The notes below the pieces were generated by a model. It did not search any database and was not told where the DNA came from. It saw nothing but the letters and a program-made list of their open reading frames with translations. Below are positions 54,774 through 62,003 of a stretch of 64,000 nt of DNA, piece after piece. The position numbers were made by a program, and so were the translations under genes. Within the stretch, counting starts at the first letter, position 1, and every line of letters begins with the position of its first letter. Source of the stretch: Methylobacter tundripaludum SV96. GTDB lineage: Bacteria; Pseudomonadota; Gammaproteobacteria; Methylococcales; Methylomonadaceae. The stretch is taken from the NCBI RefSeq assembly GCF_000190755.2, contig NZ_JH109152.1, forward strand, positions 2,871,257-2,935,256. The letters are read 5' to 3'.

Positions 54774-56029
54774 CCGACAAACTAACTCCCTGTACGCCCG
54801 AACAAATCGAGATTCTGAAAAAGCAACAGTTTAGCGCCACAGAACCGGGAACGCTGTTAAAAGACTTTAACAGCCTGTTGGAATTTATCGGAAAAACAGG
54901 CATTGCCGTTTCCGAAAAAACGCAGTTATTTGCCCTGAATACGCTGGCAGATATAAACCGGCGGTTAACGCATCCTTTGGATGTTAAATTAAAACGCCCG
55001 GTGCAAAAATCCTTTCCTTATATTAACGGACTTTACCTGCTGCTACGCAGCTCGGGCCTGAGTTACGTGGTTCCCGACGGTAAAAAAACCAAATTAATGC
55101 TCTACGAAGACGTTCTTGCCGACTGGAACAAACTGACTCCGGCGGAATGCTATTTTTCTTTGCTGCAAGCGTTTTATTACCGTGCGGACGCGGCAATGCT
55201 GGGGGAAAGACAAGGTTTTCTTAGTCCGACCTGCTTTTACGATTGCTTGTTATTTTTTCAGAAATATTTAGGGGATAGGCTCGATGTTAAGAGCCATCGC
55301 GACACTATGTATCGTCTGCGCTTTAGTCCCGGTTTGCACAATCTGGCATTGATGGAGCTATTCGGTTTTATTGACATTGAATGTGCCGTCGCCGATGAGA
55401 ACGAAACATGGCCGCTGTCTGTCATTAAGCCCACCGATTGGGGACGCGCGATATTCGGCTATTTTGTACAAAATAATTTAGTCATGTCGTTTCTTGAAGA
55501 CGATGAGCACGATCAGGCCGGATCAGGCACCTGGGAAAACGAGTTTAAAAAATATATTCCAGCCTGGGAAAAAAGCTTGATTCAAGTCGAGCGCAAAATA
55601 ACGGAAGAAGGAGCTTATATTTTCAACGTGTCGTTGGGTAAAGCAAGTTGCAAAATAGCCGTTCCCGCCAACATCAGTCTCGATGAATTGGCGTACGGCA
55701 TTTTGGCGGCCTTCGATTTTGATGACGATCATTTGTATGAATTTATTTATAAAAACGAATACGGCATAGAGGAAAGCATCTCACATCCTTATGCGGATCG
55801 TACCCACGAGTATTGCACCGCGGATTGCCCGGTCGGTTACTTGCCTTTATATAAAGGCATGACCTTCATTTTCCATTTTGATTTCGGCGATGATTGGGAA
55901 TTTAAAATCCAGGTTGAAGCCATGCCGTCGGCAGAGTCGAATTATTCCGAGCTGACGGTGATTGAAAAACGCGGGACGCCGCCTGAGCAGTATACGGATT
56001 GGGAAGATGAATATGAGGATGATGACTGA
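54770..56029 (+). CDS. Plasmid pRiA4b ORF-3-like domain protein
   Basis: A 419-residue protein coupled to the helicase gene through an ATGA overlap. The N-terminal 270 residues (starting TDKLTPCTPEQIEILKKQQF) are helical and of unknown family. The C-terminal part, from YIFNVSLGKASCKIAVPANISLDELAYGILAAFDFDDDHLYEF to FHFDFGDDWEFKIQVE, matches the pRiA4b ORF-3 fold, and the end is acidic (DWEDEYEDDD). That fold appears in transposon and plasmid genes and has no proven activity. Its fixed pairing with the helicase suggests a two-component system, perhaps for nucleic acid processing. Confidence 0.8.
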   Translation: MTDKLTPCTPEQIEILKKQQFSATEPGTLLKDFNSLLEFIGKTGIAVSEKTQLFALNTLADINRRLTHPLDVKLKRPVQKSFPYINGLYLLLRSSGLSYVVPDGKKTKLMLYEDVLADWNKLTPAECYFSLLQAFYYRADAAMLGERQGFLSPTCFYDCLLFFQKYLGDRLDVKSHRDTMYRLRFSPGLHNLALMELFGFIDIECAVADENETWPLSVIKPTDWGRAIFGYFVQNNLVMSFLEDDEHDQAGSGTWENEFKKYIPAWEKSLIQVERKITEEGAYIFNVSLGKASCKIAVPANISLDELAYGILAAFDFDDDHLYEFIYKNEYGIEESISHPYADRTHEYCTADCPVGYLPLYKGMTFIFHFDFGDDWEFKIQVEAMPSAESNYSELTVIEKRGTPPEQYTDWEDEYEDDD

Positions 56030-56137
56030 TCGGCGGGTAGGGCAATACCGTTAAGTTACGTCGTCATTCCGGCAGGCAAAGGCTGCGGCCGCTTATAAAC
56101 AAATAAAGAGGCATTGGACAGCCAATGCTTATCGTTA

Positions 56138-56416
56138 CCACGCGGAGCGCTCGTCGTTATACACAAGTGTCTGGGTGACAACGTCATCCCGGCAGGGATT
56201 GCCGGGATCCAGAAGCCATGGATGGCAATGTCCAAACTGGCAGTAAGTCTTGCAACGCGGGAATTGCCTAATGACGAGCATTCACATCCCTGTGCTCTCG
56301 GCAACCGCTCCTGCGTTGCTCTACCTCCTGCATCCGTGCAGTCGTGGATTCCGGCAATCCCTGCCGGAATGACGTGCTTTTATAGACTTGTGTATAACGA
56401 CGAGCGCGAAGCGTGG
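56138..56416. repeat. Nested inverted repeat: outer 31-bp arms around a MITE-like element
   Basis: The outer arms 56138-56168 and 56386-56416 are inverse copies, with a 20-bp perfect core (GCTCGTCGTTATACACAAGT and its complement). Between them lies the MITE-like repeat 56182-56374. The outer arms do not occur around the copy at 2522. The whole may be a larger insertion element hit by, or formed around, the smaller one. Confidence 0.75.
56182..56374. repeat. MITE-like repeat with CGTCATCCCGGCAGGG ends, copy 2
   Basis: The ends are CGTCATCCCGGCAGGG and its near-inverse CCCTGCCGGAATGACG. The internal words 'ccatggatggcaat', 'gctctcggcaaccgctcctg' and 'gttgctctacctcctgcatcc' match copy 1 at 2522-2732. 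It carries no gene. Confidence 0.78.
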
Positions 56417-56470
56417 GAAGCATAAAAGGAGGTTATTTATGGCGAAATTCTTAGACAGTCAATTAGCGCA

Positions 56471-56494
56471 GATATACAATAAAAGTTGTATATC
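56471..56494 (+). promoter_or_regulatory. Probable operator of the AbrB/PIN toxin-antitoxin operon
   Basis: GATATACAA and TTGTATATC form a perfect 9-bp inverted repeat with a 6-nt AT-rich spacer, 20 nt before the antitoxin start. Its position over the promoter is right for autorepression by the antitoxin. Confidence 0.6.
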
Positions 56495-56514
56495 TTTAAC
56501 TCTAGGAGTCTGTC

Positions 56515-56748
56515 ATGCAAGTCGCAAAATGGGGTAATAGTTTGGCCGTAAGATTGCCTGCGCCGGTTGTCGAAGCACTTCAACTTAAAGAAGGCGATGA
56601 CATCGAGATTCATATCGCCGGTGAGCGGATTTTCGAACTTGAGAAGAAACCCAGTCCGCAAGAGTTGTTAGCCCGATTACGCAAATATCGAGGGCGTTTA
56701 CCCGCCGACTTCAAGTTCGACCGCTTGGAAGCCCATGAAAACCGATAG
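56515..56748 (+). CDS. AbrB/MazE-type antitoxin
   Basis: A 77-residue SpoVT/AbrB-fold protein. The N-terminal half MQVAKWGNSLAVRLPAPVVEALQLKEGDDIEIHIAGERIFEL is the DNA-binding swapped-hairpin barrel. The C-terminal part (PSPQELLARLRKYRGRLPADFKFDRLEAHENR) would bind the toxin; it shares the LRKYRGR word with the antitoxin at 13228. A strong ribosome site (AGGAG) precedes the ATG. It overlaps the PIN toxin by 14 nt and lies 20 nt after a palindromic operator. Confidence 0.9.
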   Translation: MQVAKWGNSLAVRLPAPVVEALQLKEGDDIEIHIAGERIFELEKKPSPQELLARLRKYRGRLPADFKFDRLEAHENR

Positions 56749-57145
56749 GCCGTTTTTCGATACCAACGTTCTGTTGTGTTTATTGTCCGAAGATAACCGC
56801 AAAGCGGATCGAGCCGAAGCGATTATTGCTTTAGGCGGCATCATAAGCGTTCAGGTGCTCAATGAATTCGCCTCGGTTGCATCGCGAAAACTTGGGATGA
56901 GTTATGCCGAAATACGCGATGTGTTGGGGACGGTACGTGCCGTATGTCAAATCCAAGCGCTGACTGCTGATACCCATGATCAGGGCCTGGATATTGTGGA
57001 ACGATTCGGTTTTTCTCTGTACGACAGTATGATCGTGAGCTCAGCGCTGCAATGCGGCTGTGATATTTTGTATTCCGAAGATATGCAGCATGGTCAAGAA
57101 ATTGATGGTCAATTAATGGTCGTAAATCCTTTTCTGGATAATTAA
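56735..57145 (+). CDS. VapC-type PIN-domain toxin of the AbrB pair
   Basis: A 136-residue PIN-domain ribonuclease. Active-site acids are in RPFFDTNVLLCLLS (Asp), SVQVLNEFASV (Glu), and FSLYDSMIVSSALQCGCDILYSEDMQHGQ (Asp and Glu-Asp). It resembles the PIN toxin at 12825-13238, with the same SEDMQHG...DGQL closing motif, so the two may be related copies. It is convergent with the CBASS operon, whose last gene ends 54 bp away. Confidence 0.9.
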   Translation: MKTDRPFFDTNVLLCLLSEDNRKADRAEAIIALGGIISVQVLNEFASVASRKLGMSYAEIRDVLGTVRAVCQIQALTADTHDQGLDIVERFGFSLYDSMIVSSALQCGCDILYSEDMQHGQEIDGQLMVVNPFLDN

Positions 57146-57199
57146 GGGAGAACCGATAGGAGCTTGTATTGTGCATTGTTGAAAATAACCGTGAAATAT

Positions 57200-57706
57200 T
57201 TATAGCTGGTAGTTTTGTGGGCAAGATGTAAGGCTTGAGCTCGTTTCCTTTGAAATAACCCCATCTTGAAAACAGCCAAACCAATCTGTAGATTGCCCTA
57301 CTATACAAAGTAGCATTGACTCAAAGCTACCAGATAATTTCGATTGCCATTCAGTTATATCTTGAGTGGATGGGGTAGAGAATTGTTCTGGATGCGTATG
57401 CCATTCACCAACATACGTTATTTCTGAATTACTATTCTGCCATTGTTGATAGGCAGTTTGCTGGTGTAAGGATGAGCATCTATTAAAGAAAAACCTGCCA
57501 CAAATATCATCATGCTGGGGTAAAGTAACATCAGTGACTTCAATATATTGCCCCCTGTATCTCCCCAAAAAAATTCCGCCTTTTTCTTTGTGCCAAAATT
57601 TAAGTTGTCGATATTGGTGTAACCTAGTTAAAACCGATGTTGGCATTATCACTAGCTCATTTTTGGGTAATTGAATTGTTATAAAATCTTGCTGCAACAT
57701 GGACAT
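57200..57706 (-). CDS. cap3: CBASS Cap3, JAB/JAMM-family deconjugating isopeptidase
   Basis: A 168-residue JAB domain protein. The metal-binding signature GEWHTHPEQFSTPSTQD contains H-x-H-P and the closing P-S-x-x-D, with the upstream Glu in EKGGIFLG. Cap3 proteins remove cyclases that Cap2 has attached to target proteins, limiting or resetting CBASS priming. The start at 57706 overlaps the cap2 end by 28 nt; an ATG at 57700 is an alternative. As the last gene of capV-cyclase-cap2-cap3, its place equals that of Vibrio cholerae vc0181. The motif residues are intact, so the enzyme is probably active. Confidence 0.92.
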   Translation of the reverse strand: MSMLQQDFITIQLPKNELVIMPTSVLTRLHQYRQLKFWHKEKGGIFLGRYRGQYIEVTDVTLPQHDDICGRFFFNRCSSLHQQTAYQQWQNSNSEITYVGEWHTHPEQFSTPSTQDITEWQSKLSGSFESMLLCIVGQSTDWFGCFQDGVISKETSSSLTSCPQNYQL

Positions 57707-59439
57707 ATATCAAGTTTTTGTGGATTACAGTTTTTGGTATGTTGAACATCAAGAGACAAACTACTATGCCTAAATCTAGGTGATGGATTACCAGAAAAAT
57801 AATCAATTGCCAGTTGTTGAATTAGGGCTGCCGCTGAAGCAGATGCGCCACTTGCATAAGGGAAATAAGCATTTCCACAATTTCGTTTTATAGGATCTGG
57901 AGGTTCCTTATCTTTTGAAAATAGCTTAAATCTTTCTTGCAACTCACCATCTTGATTTGAAATTCTTAAACAGCGATAACAAGCTCCCGTTCTATCATCT
58001 AATATGGCGCGAACGGCTTTACCTGCGGCAATAACCCATCCATGTATTAGTACGTTCAGAGTTTCACTTCTATGGTAATAATGGCTTAATGAGGTTGAAA
58101 AAGCTTCATTTCCTGTAGCATCAATTATTAACTCATACTTTGAAAACAATGCTAAATTTTTTACATCGAATCGTTTGTTGTTACCTATAAAATTGATGGT
58201 GTTAGATACTGCTTGATTTGTAAGAAAATCAGCCATAGCTAATGCTTTATTTTCACCTACATAAGACATGTTTAGAACATGACGGCCTAAATTATCGGGC
58301 ATTAGAATATCAGGGTCGAATAAGGCGAGAACTCCTTTATGGGTATTATCTTGAATCCCTGCTCCTAGTTGAGCGAGAAGTAAAGCTGTGAAGCTCCCTA
58401 CTGTGCCACAACCAATAAGAGCTATTTTTTTTCCTACAAGAGAAAATTCTTTGTCTTGATTCCGGGTGGTAATTCTGCTGTCGGAAGCATCTCTGACATT
58501 GATGAGAAAAAATTTTTCTTTTACAAGACTCTTTCTTAAAAGAATTGAGCTTGGACTTGCAGGTTTATTTCCTTTTTTGTTTTGCCGTTGATTTTGTGAT
58601 CTCTTTAAGGCCTCGACTATCTGTTTATCAATTTCAATAAGTGCACCAACATTACCGCCTGGTGTTTGTAGAACTACATAAGATGAACGATTATTTTTTA
58701 TAACAGTGAGAAGGCTGCTTATAAAAGATTGTGCAGCTGAAGGATCAATTGCTGTCAACCACGCGAAAAACTCCTGCCTTGAGGACAAAGGCCACTTTTC
58801 AAACAGTCTAATAAGCTTTGGTTGTGTTAATTTAGTGACAATAACCGGGATTGTTTTATTACTATGAGCAGTATTTGCGGCATTTCTTAATTTTAGCCAA
58901 GTATTAGCCTCTTGCTGATTGTTAAAAATAATAATTTCATGCTCTGTTTTCTCTTTAGCATTATCAAGAATGGAATACCTATCAAACATTAATGCCTGTA
59001 ATGGATAATTCCATGATTTTATATAAGCGAAAAATTTACCTTGCCAATAAGCCGTAAATTCATCGGCATAATCTTGAGAAAATTTTCTAGTGTCATTTTC
59101 AGCATATGAAGCTAAAAGATTTTCTACACATTGAAAACAAAGCACAAAATTATCTTCTGGGTTATATCTATCTAAGTAAATGAACTCCTTATCTAAATAG
59201 CACAAGCTACCGTCTGGCTCAACATGTGGTAAATGAGGATTTAAGCCTTCAGGAATATTGAGTAATCTATATTCCGGAAAATCAATGAAATCTAGTTCAT
59301 AAAAACTGATTTCTAATGAAAACTCGGTATTTTTTACAGGCATAATCCCTTCATACTTATGCAGAAAAGTAGAAGGGATTCTTTTAAAGCCTTTTTCCCG
59401 TAAAAAATTGTGGGCAAATTGATGAGCTGTTGTCATCAT
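57679..59439 (-). CDS. cap2: CBASS Cap2, E1-E2 fusion
   Basis: A 586-residue ubiquitin-transfer-like protein. The N-terminal E2-like domain has PHLPHVEPDGSLCYLDKEF with the candidate catalytic Cys. The E1-like adenylation domain shows the nucleotide site KKIALIGCGTVGSFTALLLAQLG, then LFDPDILMPDNLGRHVLNMSYVG, and the Cys-rich end (GACYRCLRIS and RNCGNAYFPYASGASAS). Cap2 conjugates the C-terminus of the cyclase to cellular proteins and thereby primes it. Its start shares one nucleotide with the cyclase stop (TAATG). No frameshift or stop is visible. Confidence 0.93.
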   Translation of the reverse strand: MMTTAHQFAHNFLREKGFKRIPSTFLHKYEGIMPVKNTEFSLEISFYELDFIDFPEYRLLNIPEGLNPHLPHVEPDGSLCYLDKEFIYLDRYNPEDNFVLCFQCVENLLASYAENDTRKFSQDYADEFTAYWQGKFFAYIKSWNYPLQALMFDRYSILDNAKEKTEHEIIIFNNQQEANTWLKLRNAANTAHSNKTIPVIVTKLTQPKLIRLFEKWPLSSRQEFFAWLTAIDPSAAQSFISSLLTVIKNNRSSYVVLQTPGGNVGALIEIDKQIVEALKRSQNQRQNKKGNKPASPSSILLRKSLVKEKFFLINVRDASDSRITTRNQDKEFSLVGKKIALIGCGTVGSFTALLLAQLGAGIQDNTHKGVLALFDPDILMPDNLGRHVLNMSYVGENKALAMADFLTNQAVSNTINFIGNNKRFDVKNLALFSKYELIIDATGNEAFSTSLSHYYHRSETLNVLIHGWVIAAGKAVRAILDDRTGACYRCLRISNQDGELQERFKLFSKDKEPPDPIKRNCGNAYFPYASGASASAAALIQQLAIDYFSGNPSPRFRHSSLSLDVQHTKNCNPQKLDICPCCSKIL

Positions 59440-60629
59440 TAACCTGATTTTAAATTTTTAACTATTGGAGCAGGCTGTTTTCTTATTGGCGTATTTAGTG
59501 CAGCAGATATCGATGATATTGGGGTTATATAGGTGCTGTCATTTGGAATTCGACTGCCAAGAGAGCGTATAAACAAATCTACAACTTCCTGTGAATTTTC
59601 GGCATGTATTAATGCTTCAGTAAGCGTATCTCTAAATATTTCCGCTTTATTAACAATGTCAACAATGACTTCTTGTGTAAGCTCTCTAGGATAAAGTGTT
59701 TCTTCTGATTCAGCAGGATTTTTTATCTCGCCAGAAAATAACTCAGGCAATTTTTTTGCAACAGCAAAAAGTGCTTCGCAATCGCGATTAAATCCATTTG
59801 AGTTATCAAAAACTGAAGCCGCGCAGGCCATCAGTGTAATAGAAGTTGGCCCTCCTTTTTCCCAAGTAAAATCACGCCATGCTTTAAGGTATCTACATAC
59901 ACGTACTAACCTGTCACCGTGAGCTTCTTTTTCACGGTCAAACCATAATTTGATTTTTTTGGGATCGGATTTAATCCAGTGCTCTTTATCTCTTCTAGCT
60001 AAATAAATTTCGTTAGGATCAAGTTTTATAGCTTCTAGTGCATAAGCGGAATCCATTGCAGCAAAAGACGTTGATAAAGCCGCTTCTTTGAGTTCTTTAA
60101 AACGTTCTATCGGAACAGCATATAAAGGAAAATCTAAATGAATGCGTGAGCTAACAATAATACGTGCACACGTTGGCTTGCTATCATCAAACTTCCAACC
60201 TTGGTTTTCAGCAACTAATTGTTTTAATGCACTATCAACAATTTGAAAAAAAACTCCTTTTGAATAAATTGGATTATCTTCAAAAAGGTCCATTGGTAAA
60301 TAAACCCCATCATCAATATCTAATTGCTGAGGAGGTGAAAAAGCAGGATTATTTAAAGTTCCGTAAGAGAAAGAGCCTTGTGGCCAAAATGCGGGGCTTA
60401 CTTCCCGAAATGCAGCATGAATGCCTTTTAAACTAGATTGCTTTTTGAAATCTTCCTCAAGTACTGCTTTAGATTCATTAAAGGCTTTTCTTATTGCACT
60501 CCTGGCTTTTTTTCTTGTTTCTAATAATGTCGCACGTTCATCATCTTCAATTTCCAGTTGATGAATAAGCCGATCATTTTCTGAACGTGCATACAATAAT
60601 TTACTTGCATCATATTTAAGTTTTGTCAT
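59439..60629 (-). CDS. dncV: DncV-like CD-NTase (3',3'-cGAMP synthase type) of CBASS
   Basis: A 396-residue nucleotidyltransferase close to Vibrio cholerae DncV. The active site is FWPQGSFSYGTLN followed by QQLDIDDGVYLPM with the metal-binding acids. Further DncV-like strings are LKQLVAENQGWKFDD, YAVPIERFKE, HWIKSDPKK, RVCRYLKAWRDFTWEKGGPTSITLMA. The C-terminal tail (IRKQPAPIVKNLKSG) is flexible and ends in Gly, as needed for Cap2 conjugation. It begins 2 nt after the stop that the capV gene had before the IS630 insertion. In related systems the product cGAMP activates CapV phospholipase, which is broken here. Confidence 0.93.
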   Translation of the reverse strand: MTKLKYDASKLLYARSENDRLIHQLEIEDDERATLLETRKKARSAIRKAFNESKAVLEEDFKKQSSLKGIHAAFREVSPAFWPQGSFSYGTLNNPAFSPPQQLDIDDGVYLPMDLFEDNPIYSKGVFFQIVDSALKQLVAENQGWKFDDSKPTCARIIVSSRIHLDFPLYAVPIERFKELKEAALSTSFAAMDSAYALEAIKLDPNEIYLARRDKEHWIKSDPKKIKLWFDREKEAHGDRLVRVCRYLKAWRDFTWEKGGPTSITLMACAASVFDNSNGFNRDCEALFAVAKKLPELFSGEIKNPAESEETLYPRELTQEVIVDIVNKAEIFRDTLTEALIHAENSQEVVDLFIRSLGSRIPNDSTYITPISSISAALNTPIRKQPAPIVKNLKSG

Positions 60630-60631
60630 TT

Positions 60632-60698
60632 TTAATCCTGATTAATGGGGTTTGCAAATTCAAAAAAGGTCGGATATGGTGCTTTATGCTCAAGCATA
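60632..60698 (-). pseudogene. capV: capV, 3'-terminal fragment cut off by IS630
   Basis: Read without the IS630 element, the frame continues ...MLSRMLEHKAPYPTFFEFA and ends NPINQD at a TAA (60632-60634), 2 nt before the cyclase ATG. The fragment is separated from the rest of capV by the IS at 60699-61808 and cannot be expressed as part of it. It restores the normal CapV C-terminus and operon spacing. Confidence 0.8.
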
Positions 60699-61808
60699 AG
60701 TAGTAATGCGAAAGTTATTAGGAAGTAAATTTATTGTGTCAAACTGGAAACGATTGCAATAACAGACAAAAATTAGGAGTCCACCTGAAATTCATCGCCA
60801 AACTGACCCCGGAAGAGGAAGTAACGTTAACCGAAGCCTATCGTAACCACCCATTATTCCGGGTTAGACAACGGGCACATGCTATCTTATTGAATAATAG
60901 AAGGTATGTAATTGCACGGCTGAGCGAATTGTTTGAGTCCCAGCATGAGACTGTCAGCTCATGGTTAGACAAATGGGAAACAGAGGGATTAATAGGGCTT
61001 TACGATTGTCCACGAAGCGGTAGGCCTGTGCGCTTCACGGTTGAGGAACAAGCCGTTTTTCTGGGCTATATTGACAAAAACCCACACCAGCCCAAGGCCG
61101 CCGCAGCACGATTGCTGGAGGAGACGGGCAAGGAAGCCAGCCTTGACACCTTTAAACGAATTTTAAAAAAAGTGCCTATGCCTGGAAACGTTGTCGGCAA
61201 TCAGTGAAGGGAAAGCGTAATGAAGCAGATTTCCAACGTGATAAGGCATATCTGAAGGCCTTGAAACAGCAAGAGGATGATGGGGAATTGAAGCTTTACT
61301 ACTTTGACGAATCCGGATTTAGCACGACACCCTGTGTACCCTATGGATGGCAACGGATTGGCGAGACCCGACAAATACCCTGCTATCGTAGCAAGCGCAT
61401 GAATGTGTTAGGTTTTTTGAGTCGCAGCAATGATCTGTTTTTCCACAGCTCCGAACAATCGGTGACAACGGATACGGTTGTCAATGCCTTTGATGCGTTT
61501 GTCGAAACGTATGCAGGCAAGTACGAAGAAACTAAAGTGCCGTGCTGTGTGGTGTTGGATAATGCTTCCATTCATCGTAGCGGCGTATTCAAAGAAAAGC
61601 TGGCGGGCTGGCAACAACGTGGTGTGTGCTTACATTTTCTTCCGCCTTACAGCCCGGGGCTGAACCTGATCGAAATACTCTGGCGTAAAGTTAAGTACGA
61701 ATGGTTGCCGCTCGATGCCTATCAAAGTTACGGACACTTGAAAAAGTGGGTGTTGGAAATCCTGAGTGACATCGGTAAAAAATTCCAAATAACTTTTGCG
61801 TAACTACT
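60699..61808 (+). mobile_element. IS630-family insertion sequence (1110 bp) in capV
   Basis: The left end AGTAGTAATGCGAAAGTTATT and the inward-read right end AGTAGTTACGCAAAAGTTATT are imperfect inverted repeats. TA dinucleotides at 60697-60698 and 61809-61810 are the target duplication, as is usual for IS630. Removal of the element and one TA restores the capV frame to its stop. The transposase is in two overlapping frames and needs a -1 shift. Confidence 0.9.
60734..61803 (+). CDS. IS630-family transposase, joined by a -1 frameshift
   Basis: Two frames make one Tc1/mariner-type DDE transposase. Frame 1 (60734-61207) encodes the helix-turn-helix part (LTPEEEVTLTEAYRNHPLFRVRQRAHAILL, ETVSSWLDKWETEGLIGLYDCPRSGRP). 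At a run of seven A (61165-61171, codons TTA AAA AAA GTG) a -1 shift continues as SAYAWKRCRQSVKGKRNE into frame 2 (to 61803) with catalytic FDESGFS, VLDNASIHR and LPPYSPGLNLIEILWRKVK (DDE). Fused length is about 355 residues. The start is uncertain: the TTG at 60734 is the first in frame. Confidence 0.85.
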
Positions 61809-62003
61809 TACGACTTAGCATTTCATTATTTGAATACACATTTGCGGCAGCTTTTCCATGTCCTGTAAGTGTTTCTAGTGCAGCTTTGCTAGCATTATCT
61901 AGGGCAATATAATTAGCTTGATCATTAGTTAATAGGACATCAATAAATAAAAATCGATTTTTTAAAATGTGCTTAACCCATACGTTATGTAATGACTCAC
62001 TAG
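61809..62003 (-). pseudogene. capV: capV, middle fragment between IS1182 and IS630
   Basis: The frame reads SSESLHNVWVKHILKNRFLF up to the NNEMLSR end, with no stop inside the piece. It joins in frame to 63561 onward when the IS1182 copy and one CTAG are removed, and to 60698 when the IS630 and one TA are removed. At present the frame ends RK-stop inside the IS630 end. Confidence 0.85.

Noticed and set aside
54770-56029. Transposon resolvase, because of the pRiA4b ORF-3 similarity
   Set aside because: No catalytic residues of a recombinase are visible and it is coupled to a helicase gene, without element ends.
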